Of a DNA stretch of 64,000 nucleotides, positions 1 through 11,640 are shown piece after piece. Position 1 is the first letter of the stretch. Every line of letters starts with the position of its first letter. Below the pieces are notes generated by a model, which saw only the letters and a list, made by a program, of their open reading frames with translations, was not told the origin of the DNA and ran no database searches. Source of the stretch: Dromaius novaehollandiae (lineage: Eukaryota > Chordata > Aves > Casuariiformes > Dromaiidae); the NCBI RefSeq assembly GCF_036370855.1, contig NC_088099.1:144043017-144107016 (forward strand). Reading direction: 5' to 3'. Made by a program: the position numbers and the translations under genes.

Positions 1-1588
1 AAAACTTCTGTATAAGTTGTGTACAGGAGAGGCAGTGTTTATCAGAATGTAGTTTCTCTTTTCATATAGGTGGAACAGAATTTCAAAAATTAGATTTCTG
101 TGTTTTGCCATGGAAGTCCTTGCATACTTTTTCAAAATTGCTCTGTTTTTAACCTCTGTTTTCCCCTGTTTTCCTTAGAACTAAAGAATATTCAGGGGAG
201 AGGGAAGGCAAAAGGAAAATCCTTTTTATTTTTCTTAGCAGCAGATAGATGCTAATAGTTCAGTACAAAATTCTACTCCCTTAAAAAAAAGGCATAGGTG
301 TGTGCATGCATGCACACATTTCAGTGTTTATACTTGGCAGCTTGTAAATTGCCTCCAGCCAATCCACCATGTGGAGCACTGCTCAGCACAAGTAGCTAAC
401 AGCATCTATTTTGATGTTATTGTTTGTGGGAATTGGCTAGAAATGACCATGTTAACGAGAAGGCAGTTAATATATTTCCTCTCAAAAAAATACCTACTGG
501 CTGCTAGTATAAAGTAAATGACAAATTGCAAGTTAGAATTATCTCTTTTTTTCTTTTTCCCCTCTTTTCAACTACGCCTATTTGTAATTCAGGATAAAGT
601 AGTAAATTATTCACATCATTTGGAAATGGGCTTTTTGAAACGATGGCTTGGTTCAGCAGGTGCTAAATTTTGAGTTGCACGTGCTGGAAGGCTTACTCAG
701 AGGATGTGTTTACTCGTGCTTTTACCAACGTGAATTCTCACAGTGACTGGTACGGGTTTGCGCCTATAATTCTGCGTCTTTTTGTTCTGGGAGATTCTGT
801 CTCTGTCCCACATGAGCTGTTGCTGCTAGACAGGAAGTTTAGAGATTCAGATCTTCCAGTCTATCCTTTCTCAGCCTTTTCTTTCAAACAAGTACTCCTA
901 CCTTTTGCTGTGATGGTTTTTGTGACTCTCCCATTCTGTTTTCTCTTATTCCTATACAGTTATTGAATCCTCGTAGAAAATAGGAGGAGAAAGGCAGCTG
1001 TTACCTGTTTCCAGTCACAGTGGCATGTTCTGCTTTTCTTGTTCAGCTCTTGGCAGGTCCCTGTCACTGAGCACCTTCCACTTATTAATGATAAAGTCTC
1101 ACAGTTAATCTGGGAGGCAGCCTCAAGAGAACTTCTCTTTCACCCCACTGCATAATGGTCAGTTCTCTGTTACCCCTGTCAGATGTTTGAGCTTTTCTTC
1201 AAAACCTCTGGTGATGGAGATTTCAGTGTCCCTGCAGGTCTAATTGCCCTAATGCATCTGATTTTACTGTCATTTAACACAAATTCTCTTCCTACACTAA
1301 ATTCTTTTTGCCCTATCTTTAATTGATATCAAGAATCCTTTTGTTTCACAGCATCTTACTACACATTTGATCATTTCTCAGTCCATTTTCATTCTCATCT
1401 CTAAGCAGATCCAGTGTTTTCAGGTTTTCTTGGCAAACTATTTTTAGAGCTCTGATTGTCATGTCATTCTCTTCTGGATTTCTTTCCAGATGTTCATACC
1501 TCCTTTGGTTTTTGTGCAGTTTGAATACAGCAATGAAGCTGAAGCACTACTACTGATTGTTGAGCTAGCTGAAAAAATACCCTTTCCT

Positions 1589-1632
1589 GCTCCTTCAAGC
1601 AGTAATCCTTGCTCCTTCAAGCAGTAATCCTC
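1589..1632. repeat. 22-bp tandem duplication
   Basis: Two adjacent 22-bp units (1589-1610 and 1611-1632) are identical except for the last base. The unit begins GCTCCTTCAAGC. It lies inside an RNF19A intron and has no evident coding role. Confidence 0.9.
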
Positions 1633-1799
1633 TTTGTATGACTAGCAGTTGTCTCTTTCTCAACAACATGCTATTTTGATTGTACATATTCTAAATCCTA
1701 TCCATTTTCCCACTGTGCTAGTACGTAGGCAATTGTTCTCTTCCCAAGTGAAATCTTGCACTTGCTCCCGTTGTGTTGCACCTTAGTCATTTCAGGCCG

Positions 1800-2260
1800 T
1801 TCTTTCAGTTTGTCAAGACTAGTGTGAATTTAGGCATTCTTGCAGCCCTGTTAAGGTAAGTATTATCCTAAAAACTTAACACACCTGTTCTCCTCCTTCC
1901 ATCTACCAGGTGAATGAAAATGTTGAATACTTGTGGATCCACAGCAGACCTCTTGGGGAAAAGTGTAGGGGGAAGAGTTTCAACTTGGGGAGTGAAAAAA
2001 AATTAATGACCACTCTGGTATTTTCTGTCAGCTTTGTATTAAGCTGATAGTAACTTCCTGTAAAACATTTTTCAGTCCAGACCATTCTGTTTGAGTGTTA
2101 TACAAGAAAATGTCAATTTTACCATAGTCAGTGTGTGACATTTGCTGCTTCCCGCCATGCTCAAGGCCAGTTATCCTGTCATAGAAGCAAACAAAATTGA
2201 CATGATTTCTACTTGTAAAATCTATATGGCCTCATTATTTTCTCCTCTTGCTTTGATGTC
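1800..2260 (-). repeat. Possible ancient CR1/L2-like LINE remnant
   Basis: Short patches resemble the reverse complement of CR1-type LINE coding sequence, for example around 1912-1960 (an 'aaaatgttgaatacttgtgg' patch) and 2170-2215 (a 'cctgtcatagaagc' patch). They occur in the order expected for a minus-strand insertion. Divergence is high and the frame is destroyed. The call rests on remembered CR1 consensus only; a repeat-library search would decide it. Confidence 0.35.
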
Positions 2261-2969
2261 TACAGATGCCTGATTTTCAGGAAATTGAAGTTCAGTTTGT
2301 TGGTCTTTAATTCCCCAGATCATGTTTTGCACCTTTTTAAAAAATCATGATTGCAGTTTAACCTTTTCCAGTTTTCTCGTGCTTTTTTTTCCCTTAGACA
2401 ATTTACAACAAATAAATTTTCAAAAATTACCGTTAGTGGCTCTGAAATTGGAGCTGCTGAGGTATTTTCAGATCAACTCATTTAAGTATGCTCTGACCTG
2501 CTGTTTTCCTACAGATCTCACTGTTTTGCCACTGGTATTAGTGCTGCCAATCACTTAGCTCACAGTTAATCTTTAGCGAAGATTGAAGAGGAAAAAAAGT
2601 TAGGGCTCCAGTTTCATCTGCCGATTGTCTTTACTCTTTGTTAAATAGAAAATATATCCATCTTGATCTTCCTCTTACTAGCAACGTACTTGTAGAATAA
2701 TTTCTTGGTAACTTTGATGTCCCCTGCTTTGTCTCCTTTACGTTAACCTTTCTGATTTTGTCCTGACACTCTCATGTTGTTCCTTTATACCCATTCATAG
2801 TAATCTGACCTACTTGCAGTTTTCTTAATGTTGCTCCTTCTTCAGTAAAGGAAGCTAAGTTGTCCTTTTACAACATTCTGTCTTTCCACTGCATGGGAAG
2901 AATCTGTGCTTGTCCTTTTGATAGTTCCCTTGAGGAACTGCTAGTTATCCTTACTTTTTCCTTACTTTT

Positions 2970-3024
2970 ATTTATTTTTATATATATATAATATGTGTGT
3001 GTATGCGCATATATGTGTATGCTT
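2970..3024. repeat. TA/TG simple repeat
   Basis: Alternating purine-pyrimidine tract of TA units passing into TG units with one TGCGCATA interruption. It is an ordinary microsatellite in an RNF19A intron. Confidence 0.8.
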
Positions 3025-3218
3025 CTTGTAATACCTTACCTATCAGTTTTTTGCTGTTATTGAAATCTGTCTTTTTTTCAGCCCAATGTTTTTACTTGGT
3101 TATTCTGTTCTTTCTTTCCTTGGGATTCTGAATTCACTTATTTCATGGTCATTCTTAGCTATGTGACCTTCTCATTTCATGTTCTCAATTAGTTGCTCCC
3201 TGTAACCACTCCATTACA

Positions 3219-3402
3219 TGAGGGTCGTTGAACACTGGCACAGGTTTTCCGGAGAGGTTGTGGAGTCTCCATTCTCAAGAGATATTCAAAACCTGACTGG
3301 ACAGGGTCCTGGGCAACCTGCTGTAGGTGATTCTACTTGAGCAGGGGGGTTGGATGAGATGATCTCCAGAGGCCCCTTCTAACCCCACCTATTCTGTGAA
3401 AT
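3219..3402 (+). mobile_element. CR1 LINE 3' fragment
   Basis: The sequence follows the CR1 3' end in + orientation: a 'gaacactggcacaggtt' block, then an 'agaggttgtggagtctcc' block, a 'gggcaacctgctgtagg' block, 'ttggatgagatgatctccag' and finally an ATTCTGTG-type end. CR1 elements lack a poly(A) tail and end in short ATTCTATG-like repeats, which fits. It is a 5'-truncated, diverged, inactive copy in an RNF19A intron, supporting a sauropsid source. Confidence 0.9.
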
Positions 3403-3673
3403 TTTTTTTTTATGTTTAAAATAAATTTGGTAACCTTTATAGATATAATTGTCAGCTGTATCTACCCTTGTTTGGGTAAAATTGTCCATAGTAGTCAAAT
3501 CCAGTGCTTCAAGTGATCCTGCTAACTGCCCTGTAAAACCTGATCTTCCTGGTTCCTCTAGAAGAGAGTAGGATACAGATTCTAAACCTTTATATATCAT
3601 TTCTTCCATCCTTACAGCAGTATGAGTAATGAAAATGTACCCTAAAAAAACCCTTCTTCTTTCCTTTCTCAAG

Positions 3674-3788
3674 ATTCACAATCGATATGAAGGCAAAGAC
3701 ATTTCAAAGCACAAGCGAAACTTGGCAATAGCAGGTGGTGTAACCCTGTCCGTAATTGTTTCTCCAGTTGTAGCTGCAGTAACTGTAG
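3674..3788 (+). CDS. RNF19A: RNF19A exon: loop and start of second membrane segment
   Basis: Acceptor ctcaag precedes ATT CAC AAT and donor gtaagc follows. The exon starts in phase 0 and leaves one G that completes a Gly codon with the next exon. It encodes [16 protein letters not shown] followed by the hydrophobic stretch that opens the second membrane region. The 115-nt length and phases join cleanly to the next exon. Confidence 0.95.
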
Positions 3789-6700
3789 GTAAGCAAATAT
3801 TACTATTTTGTACATTGGTAGCACCTTGCAACCAGAGCTGTATAAGCACTCATGAATAAAGCCCTTAGCTGAGCCAGATAATATAGTTTCCTCTAATAGG
3901 TGAGGAAACCAAGGCATAGAAAAGACCTGAAGTGTTTGAGGTTATACATTTGTAGAGGTAGACTAAAAGAAAACCTTTGGGAAATGCTGCATTGTAATGA
4001 AGAATTAGAAATAATTTTTATCTTAACTGCAAATTGAAGTTTACACATTGTCACATCTGTCTTTTTAAACAAAAATATTTTAAAGTTTTATAAGAATGAC
4101 TGCCTAAGAAAAAGCTGGTGCCACAGACTCTGTTCCTACTTAAGTGATTTCATATCAAACTTTGCTCAGCATAGTAGAAAAATATCATCCTTTACATTTA
4201 ACATTACAGTAATTGATGCACTTTTTACGTTATGCTCTGGGAGTCTATTTGAATTGTTGTATTCTTTCTCACTGGGATTGTTGAGGATAGCATTTGAGGA
4301 AAATGTGGCTCTATATTGCAAGATATTTATCTTCTTAGCATGTAGTTTGAAGATCACTGTAAACTAGTCCTGACTTTGAAAGGAGTGGTCTTGCCTAGCA
4401 CTGTGTTGCTTCTCCTTTGTGCCAGCACAAGCATCTTTACAGTTGTGCAATAAGCTGCTATAGATAACTTATTCACATTAAGACCCCTGATACTTAATTT
4501 TAAGCTGTATCAGTTCCCTGGCTCGATTCATTGCACAATCACTTATGGCCCCCTTGTGCCAGAAGTAATGCTCAGACAAGAATGAGTGGCCTTGGGAAGA
4601 CTGGGCGGCCCCTTCTTGCAAGTACTGGTTTAAATTGGGCCTGAAGCTGTGGCTTTAAACTGTGTGTTAACTGTGATGGACCACTGTGCTAATGCATATA
4701 TACTCAGATTTCTGTCTATGTTGCATTGCGTTGTTCTCACGTAGCTGTGGTGTCAGAACCTAGGAGGTGCTAAATGGGTAGCGAGACACAGTCATCTCAT
4801 GGATATATTCATAGATCTACTCTAACTCATGATTTAGAGCTGTTTCTTATTCCTGAGTAGAGATAAATCTTGGCTTTTAGGGGAAAGGGTTGTTTTGTGG
4901 GGTCTTTACTCTTGCACTTTTGCCAATAACACATGGCCTCCAGTCTCAGAGCATAAAATGGCTTACCAAAATAATCACCCTGAGGAATGTGAATTTCTTC
5001 CTTGAATTCTGAGGAATTTCTAGTAAAAGGAACTCCTTATAACTGGAACCCCTAATTTAGATTAGACTGGGGAGCCTTTGCATTGGGTCCACAACTGTCC
5101 TGGCTTTTTTGGAATGTGCCTGCTTGCCATTTTAACTCTACCCTTTTTTTGTACCTTCCATGTACTTCCATCAGCAAAGCTTTAAATGGCTTAATTCATA
5201 TGCCAAAAGAGTAGCTTTCACAGTTCACTAGAAGTGGTGGAATAAATGCATGTGCATATCTATGTGCAGTTTAGCCCAGTGCCTTTCACAGTTTTCCCTT
5301 ACCTCTCCCCTTACTCCCTGGAATTGATTCAATTAAAAAAATTTTAATTATGAATGTTTTTCTTTAAAGAAAACAATGCAATACAATAAACATGAAAATA
5401 CCATGGTAATAATCATGTTAAGTCCTGTTAAATCAATAACAAAATCCTGTCTCACTTCAGTGAATACAAAATCAAGCCCCTTATTAAAGGTAATAACGTT
5501 TTTAGTTGAATGACATTTGAAACGGATCTGTGCTATTTCTGCTTCTCAGGTGGAACGTTATTAACAGGCCCTGATGGGGCTTATATGAACCTTTTAAGTA
5601 TCAAGTATTTTCATTTTGTTTGTAAAAGATGTTATAGACATACTAGAAGTATTAATTCATCCAGCATTATGCTGCTTTGCCTACCAGTGCTGATGGAGGA
5701 CCTTCTGCCTGCTGAAAGTACTTTCTTATTATTTCATCTTAGTGACTTACCAATATTTTATAATTTCTCTCACTCTGGAATTTTTTTCAGCTGTAAAGTA
5801 GTAAGTAGTTATGGAATCTCTTTTTTATAAAAGATTCGGAAAAAGTTCTTACATTGAATAAAAGGCTTTGTGCTTTCTTCTGTAGGTATTGGTGTTCCCA
5901 TTATGCTGGCTTATGTGTATGGAGTTGTTCCGATTTCACTCTGCCGAAGTGGAGGATGTGGAGTGTCAGCAGGCAACGGAAAGGGTGTCAGGATAGAATT
6001 CGATGATGAAAATGATATAAATGTTGGTGGAACAAATGCAGCTGTAGGTAAGAAAATTCAGTGATTTATTTTCTATAAATCTGGGCTTTGTGCCCAGGTT
6101 TACTGTACTTGGTCATACACGCCAGAGTGTTTATTTTCAGAAGAGATACTGTACAGTTAGGGCTATCTCCACTCTTTTTTGAAAGACCCATTCTCAGCTG
6201 AGGGGAGCACTTCCCTGTGTTCGTGCTGTGCCGTGGTGTAATACCAGTTCCTGCTCACTTGAGCATAGAACAAGACAATCCCAGTCCTATTATGTGTTGC
6301 ATTCTGTGCAATTTTTTTTGTGCTGTCAACACAACACTAAGTGAAAGATAACAACTTTCTCATTCTTAATCTGAATTAAATGCAAATATGTGCCTTTCAG
6401 GCAATAAAAAGCACTATCGTATTGTCACTCCCTTTCACCATCTAGTGCCTCTGGAGTAATTCTTTAGCAGAGAAAGTTTCTCTCTGAAGCGGGCATGCAT
6501 TAATTTCTTAGAACGCAGTCTTACAATTTGATCTGCATGACCAAAAACTACCTGAGCACCCTACTTCTGTTTCCCTTCCTTTCCAATACACCACAAGATC
6601 TCAAAAGTGCAGAAACACAGCACATACAGCCTAATCTTATGTTAGACTAGTCAAGAGAACAGAAGGGTTTTATTTTCAGTCTTTTTAGTCAGCTCTCAGA

Positions 6701-9700
6701 GTGGAAATTCAACATAGTGGCGCATTCAAGTGCTTAGTCATTTTAATCAAAGGCAGACTTATTTGATGTCCTTTCCCTAGGTAAAACTTGCAAGATAAAT
6801 TAACACCTTTTTCAAAATACTGGTCTGTGGTAGCTGTTAGCTTTCATCTTTTTATCTCTAATGGGGAAGCTAAATCCTTTTAGCTGCTAATCTGGTGCTT
6901 TTCTTTTTTAATTACACAACAGTACTCTTAGTCATAGGATCTCTGAGTCCCTTCACTCCATGCTACCTGTCTTGTATGTGGTTAACTTTTCAGCAACTTA
7001 AGTGCGGGACATCAGGCATAACTGTTACAGCAACTCCAAGGAATGCACCATTTTTTGACAAAGTTATCTTTTCATCATAGTATGTTCTATAAATCATTTT
7101 TCTCAGTGTTATTTCAGAAACAGCTTCCATGGTCACATTCTAGAAACTAGTATGTTCTGCTTCCACGAATGACAAGCCTTCTTTATTTCTGTCTCTAGAT
7201 ACCACGTCAGTAGCAGAGGCACGTCATAACCCCAGCATAGGGGAAGGAAGCGTTGGAGGGCTGACTGGCAGCTTGAGTGCAAGTGGAAGCCACATGGATA
7301 GAATAGGAGCCATTCGAGACAACCTAAGTGAAACTGCTAGTACCATGGCACTGGCTGGGGCTAGTATAACAGGGAGTCTTTCAGGAAGTGCAATGGTTAA
7401 CTGCTTTAACAGGTGAGAGACATGCTTCCTACCATCAGTATCCAGCTCTAAATGTAGGCAGAGATGGTGTTACTAGGTTGTTTTTTTGTCATTTTTAATG
7501 TTTAAATGGGTTCTTGTTAAATTAACCGTCTCTGGGAGATAGAGCCAGTTCATCTGTGACAAGTTTATTAACTTCCAAAAGATCCTGCTGGAACACAATC
7601 CTCAAAGGAGAATGTGAATCTTTTTTCAGGGTGAGAAGGGCCTGAGGTTTTATTCTCCCACTTTGCAGGAGAGCAGCCTCTCCCCTGGAGTCAGAGGGAA
7701 GCACCTCATGTCTGATGCAGTCATGCTCTCAGATGGGAGTGGCTGTCCTTGCTCTCATCTCACTGAAGTTGAACTTGCTTAGCACTGTCCGAGTACCAAA
7801 TTGTGCCTTCAGGGCACCTAGGTGGAGTGTGAATTCAAAATAGACTTAGGCAGGAGGGCAGGCAGCTTGGCCTCTGCCTCACCGAGGTGACAGCTTTGTG
7901 TCACATAGGTAGCCTTACCTCCTATTAATCAGGGCCTTTGTACCCTGAAGAGAAAGGGAGTGTCTTGAAAGAATTGTTAACATTTAGGGTTCAGGATGGA
8001 ATTTTATCCTTAAGAAAATAGATAGTGTTTAGCACCTGATTTAAGAAATCCAGAATTCCAGGGTATATAGGGTAATAAGGGCAGAACAACATCTAGAGTT
8101 TCCTTATGCTTGGGCTGATTCTTCAATCTGCGACTCTTGACTGAGGTACACAATCCTCTTCTTTAAAGAACTGAGAGAGGAAAACAAAAAAAAAAAAAAT
8201 ACATATAGTTCATTGTCGGAACATAGCTATACCAGGAATTTGGAAACAAAGTTTGAAATTGTATTTTAAATTCATTTCTGCTTTATCTGCTCAGCCCAAA
8301 CTTAAGAGTGCTCAGGTTTCTATTGTTCCTGTTGCAGTTGATACGTAATGAACAGTTCTATGCTTGTTATTTGATTAGTAATATTTGTGCAGCAGGACAG
8401 AGATGGGAACTATAAAGTCTTTAATTTGTGTATCCTTCTGATCGTGTTTTCCATTTTTACAGTACAGGACGTTATCTGTAAAAGAATTGTAGCTTAGTCT
8501 GGAAGTTTTTCTTGTAAATCTCAGGGAAGAGAGAATCTACAACTTCTTGTTAATGTGCAATGTTTTGCTTTGTTGGGAAATTTGTTTATTGTTTTTGTTT
8601 TTCTCAGTTAGAAAATAGACACTTTTTGACTCTAGTAAGAGGAGAGCCTCTTACAGCAGGGAAAAATATGCCAATCTGTGGAGTAACTAATCAACTGTAC
8701 TTAATATAGAAGGGTGGAGAAACTTTACAAGGTGATGATTTTTAACTAGGATGCTTTAACTGCTGTAGCAGTATATGCAACTTTTTTTTTTTTTTAAACT
8801 TTCCAAGATTGGAAGTACAAGCAGATGTGCAGAAAGAACGATACAGTCTGAGTGGAGAATCTGGCACTGTTAGCTTGGGAACGGTTAGTGACAATGCCAG
8901 TACCAAAGCAATGGCAGGATCCATTCTGAACTCCTATATCCCTTTGGACAGGTAAGAGAAACGTGGTAAAAATAGAAAATTAATAAGCCTTGCTTATTAA
9001 AGGATATTTTAAGGATGCCTCAGCTATTCTACTTTAATACTTACCCTTTGAAACTACAAACTTTGTTTGTTTCAAATTGAATTGCATGTGACTGCTTTAT
9101 TTGTTGGCTGTATCAGTGATCAAGTAAGGATATTTTTCCCAAGAGAAACACAATCATTGTACCTCGAAAGCAGTTGATCTTTCAGACTTTGTGTTTCTCT
9201 CTGGGATTTTCTTTTTCTTTTTGGGGGATTAAATACTTCCTTTAGCTTTTTTCTAAAACAAGCTACATCTCTAACTTTCTACTGCTACGTATTTTGGAAA
9301 GCAGCAAGGGTTTGTTTGGCTGTGTTGGTTGGCCTCTCTTAAAGAAGACTGCTTACACTCACATATTCTTTCTTCTTCTAGGGAAGGCAACAGTATGGAA
9401 GTGCAAGTGGATATTGAATCAAAGCCAGCCAAATTCAGACATAACAGCGGAAGCAGTAGTGTTGATGACGGCAGTGCTGCAGGTCGTAGTAATACTGGTT
9501 GTTCATCAGCCTGCTTGCCAGAAAGCAAATCTAGTGCCACCAAGTGGTCCAAAGAAACAACAGCTGGAAAAAAATGCAAAGGTAAACTGAGAAAGAAAAG
9601 TAGCATGAAGATAAATGAGACAAGAGAGGACATGGATGCTCAGCTGTTGGAACAGCAAAGCACAAACTCCAGTGAATTTGACTCTCCCTCTCTTAGCGAT

Positions 9701-10072
9701 AGTATTCCATCTGTAGCTGATTCTCACTCAAGTCATTTTTCTGAGTTTAGCTGCTCAGATATGGAAAGTATGAAAACTTCCTGTAGCCATGGTTCCAGTG
9801 ATTATCATACTCGCTTTACCACAGTTAGTGTTCTCCCAGAGGTAGAAAATGATCGCTTGGAAAACTCTCCCCACCAGAGTGGAATTCCTGCACTTGTTCC
9901 AACAGCTCCAAGCACTGATGTTCCGCAGCTGAGTTATATTGCTGAAGAAAGCATTAATAACGGATCTTCAACAGATGTAGATTTAGGTATCGGTGAAACA
10001 CTGAAGGAAACAAACAATAACCATTCACAACATGCTGTGGAATTAAGCACTGCAATTCAGACTGAAATTTAA
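3674..10072 (+). CDS. RNF19A: RNF19A (dorfin), RBR-type E3 ubiquitin ligase, 3' half
   Basis: RNF19A encodes an RBR (RING-IBR-RING) E3 ubiquitin ligase anchored in intracellular membranes; the human protein is known to ubiquitinate misfolded SOD1 and other aggregation-prone substrates. The five visible exons (3674-3788, 5886-6047, 7199-7412, 8808-8951, 9382-10072) splice in phase to 441 residues plus TAA. Residues 1-16 are a basic cytosolic loop (IHNRYEGKD start), 17-57 a hydrophobic stretch matching the second membrane region, then a Gly/Ser-rich tail containing [21 protein letters not shown] and ARHNPS, ending in AIQTEI. These agree closely with the remembered human C-terminal half (total about 838 residues). 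The catalytic RING1-IBR-RING2 part is outside the window, so no active-site residue can be checked. No frameshift or premature stop is seen. SPAG1 lies downstream in convergent orientation. Confidence 0.96.
3789..5885 (+). other. RNF19A: RNF19A intron
   Basis: Intron bounded by gtaagc and tctgtag. No exon-like or repeat sequence stands out; the open frame at 5510-5830 is short, lacks recognisable similarity and is not needed for the continuous RNF19A reading frame. Confidence 0.8.
5886..6047 (+). CDS. RNF19A: RNF19A exon: end of membrane segment and Gly-rich loop
   Basis: Acceptor tctgtag and donor gtaaga flank 162 nt. It encodes [20 protein letters not shown], then a cysteine/glycine-rich [13 protein letters not shown] segment, an acidic EFDDENDIN stretch and GGTNAAV. 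This is the most conserved part of the C-terminal half. One nucleotide is left over to complete Asp with the next exon. Confidence 0.95.
6048..7198 (+). other. RNF19A: RNF19A intron
   Basis: Intron bounded by gtaaga and ctctag. I see no repeat or conserved element in it. Confidence 0.8.
7199..7412 (+). CDS. RNF19A: RNF19A exon: Ser/Gly/Ala-rich cytosolic segment
   Basis: Acceptor ctctag, donor gtgaga. The 214 nt encode [20 protein letters not shown], then [20 protein letters not shown] and a segment rich in Ser, Gly and Ala ending at NCFN. It leaves two nucleotides (AG) that make Arg with the first base of the next exon. Confidence 0.95.
7413..8807 (+). other. RNF19A: RNF19A intron
   Basis: Intron bounded by gtgaga and ttccaag; a T-rich run (8782-8795) lies just before the acceptor. 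Nothing else notable is seen. Confidence 0.8.
8808..8951 (+). CDS. RNF19A: RNF19A exon: [10 protein letters not shown] segment
   Basis: Acceptor ttccaag, donor gtaaga, 144 nt. It encodes [19 protein letters not shown], then [19 protein letters not shown] and ILNSYIPLD, closely matching the remembered human tail. It begins one base into a codon and ends two bases into one, so both junctions are phase 2. Confidence 0.95.
8952..9381 (+). other. RNF19A: RNF19A last intron
   Basis: A 430-bp intron bounded by gtaaga and cttctag. It holds pyrimidine-rich sequence before the acceptor and no other feature. Confidence 0.8.
9382..10072 (+). CDS. RNF19A: RNF19A terminal coding exon
   Basis: Acceptor cttctag then G GAA GGC AAC. 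The open frame runs 691 nt to TAA at 10070-10072 and encodes a Ser/Thr-rich, probably disordered tail. Landmarks in order are [27 protein letters not shown], a Lys-rich patch ([10 protein letters not shown]), [47 protein letters not shown] and the C-terminus AIQTEI. The stretch after ENSPHQ is the most diverged from the remembered human sequence. Confidence 0.96.
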
Positions 10073-10893
10073 GCCTATAAGTGCTGCAAAAACATTTACC
10101 ACTAAAGAACCCTGTCTGAAAGCTGGTTGAATTACATGCGACTACCATAAGTTCAGGTAACCAGCAGAAGCAAGGTTTTGATACAACTGCATTTTGTATG
10201 TACCTGTCTAATAAGGGAGAATACTTCATATGGATCTTACAGACCTATGTGAAGAGATATGAAGGCTTTAACAAGTGCATTACAACAGTACAATTAAGTC
10301 CATGTTTTGTATTTTTGCCACAACTTTGCTTGAAAGCATATACTTGGTGTATTTAGGTAAAATTGGCTAATTCATAATATGTTAAATGCTAAAATGAATA
10401 CTATTTCCTGCACTGTTCACTTGACAAATATGGGGTTTGGGATAAATGGGTGTTAGCTAAGCAGTAGTAACTTAAAACGAAACCGTTCTAGGGTGAACTC
10501 TAGTTAAGGGAAACAAGTTTTGCAGAGACCTATACCAACACACTTCAGCAATGAATATTTGTAATGATCATTATGGTTCATAACTGGACACGTATTTAAA
10601 GTGCATGTAGAATGAATCGCATATTCTCAGATGGGTGTAGCCTGTGTCAGATGCGTTTATGTGTGTGTACACTTTGAGCAAGGTTATGGCATTTTACATA
10701 ATTTTGAAGTAGAAGAAATTGGTACTTGATATATGGTAGAAAGGAGACGTCACCTATGAAGAACAGTGGGATTACTTATTTATTCATGCAACCAACCATG
10801 CAGCAGATAAGGTTACTATATATTGTATAAAAACTGTAAAGAATCCATTGATTTATAAACATTGTAGAAAATAAGTTGCAGTCACCTTTCATT

Positions 10894-10913
10894 GGGGGGG
10901 GCGGGCAGGGGGG
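10894..10913 (+). other. G-quadruplex-capable tract in RNF19A 3'UTR
   Basis: The tract reads G8, C, G3, CA, G6. The long runs can supply the extra G-triplet needed for a four-tract quadruplex with very short loops. It lies on the sense strand of the predicted 3'UTR, so it could fold in RNA. Function is not shown. Confidence 0.6.
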
Positions 10914-11048
10914 AAACGGTGCCCCACCAATTCTTGGTGCCTTTGGAAAAGACTGGGTTTTAAGTGCCTGGTCGTTTGAGGATTTTACTGTAATGTTCTT
11001 CAGAATGTCCTCTTTGGCCACCTTGGATCACAAAAGAAAATTCTAGTG

Positions 11049-11054
11049 AATAAA
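11049..11054 (+). terminator. RNF19A: Proximal poly(A) signal (candidate)
   Basis: A canonical AATAAA lies about 980 nt after the RNF19A stop codon, giving a possible shorter mRNA isoform. Use cannot be judged from sequence. Confidence 0.4.
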
Positions 11055-11617
11055 ATGACTGTGGTAGATAAATGTATAATAATAATGAAGTATTAGCCTA
11101 CCAAAGACACACTCAGGCTTTAGTGGATGACTTCCGTATGACATCTCTTTGCAAGACATGCATATCTTCAGTCCCAGAATCAAAGTGCAGTGCAATGATT
11201 GCACAAATGCAAAGATGGATTCCAAATATGCTGGCTTTTTTCTTTTCCTTTTTTTTTTGCATATGGAAGATGTACAGCTGAACACAAGCTGAAAATGGCC
11301 AAAGCGCCTGCACTGTTAACATTTTTTTGCTAGGTAATTCACTAAAATGGAGAAAATTGTGAATATCAGAATAACAGTTAACAATGTTCCGTCTTGTGTT
11401 TCTTGTAAGTATTGCCACTATGGTGCTACTGGAAGTTTGGTCGGATAAAAAGAAAATACCATGAGCTGCAGTCCTCTTCCATGAGTTATCCTCACCAGTT
11501 TCATTAATACGCTTATAACACTAGTGCCAGTTACATTATTTGATAATGCTTGTTATAGTATTTGTATATTTGCAATTCAGTTTTGCTCAATAATATGCGT
11601 GTAAACTGCATATCTGA

Positions 11618-11623
11618 AATAAA
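11618..11623 (+). terminator. RNF19A: Distal poly(A) signal of RNF19A
   Basis: Canonical AATAAA followed within about 20-45 nt by a T- and GT-rich element (TTGTCCTTTC, TTGATGTGCTTG), the usual arrangement for cleavage and polyadenylation. It is the best candidate end for the long transcript. Confidence 0.7.
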
Positions 11624-11640
11624 TGTCTAAATACTAACTT

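Larger units (their letters stand above)
1..3673 (+). other. RNF19A: RNF19A intron (partial)
   Basis: This is intron sequence upstream of the first visible RNF19A exon; it ends in a pyrimidine-rich tract and AG at 3672-3673. The preceding exon, which should encode the first membrane segment and before it the RING/IBR domains, was looked for and not found, so it lies left of the window. The intron holds a CR1 tail (3219-3402), a possible older CR1-like remnant (about 1800-2260), a 22-bp tandem duplication (1589-1632) and a TA/TG simple repeat near 2978-3022. Open frames here are short and unlike known proteins. Confidence 0.75.
10073..11640 (+). other. RNF19A: RNF19A 3' untranslated region
   Basis: This AT-rich region runs from the stop codon to a predicted cleavage point about 17-20 nt after an AATAAA, followed by a T/GT-rich element (11642-11670). 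It contains a proximal AATAAA at 11049-11054 and a G-rich tract at 10894-10913. Length is consistent with a long 3'UTR as in mammals. The exact end is inferred. Confidence 0.75.

Noticed and set aside
670-966. 98-codon open frame with a hydrophobic end, considered as the RNF19A first membrane exon
   Set aside because: The sequence does not resemble the expected exon (which should end in a GIPVYVGRK-like motif) and no suitable splice sites flank it.
9271-9633. 120-codon antisense open frame opposite the RNF19A last exon
   Set aside because: It is the shadow of a real exon; the + strand frame is the conserved RNF19A tail.
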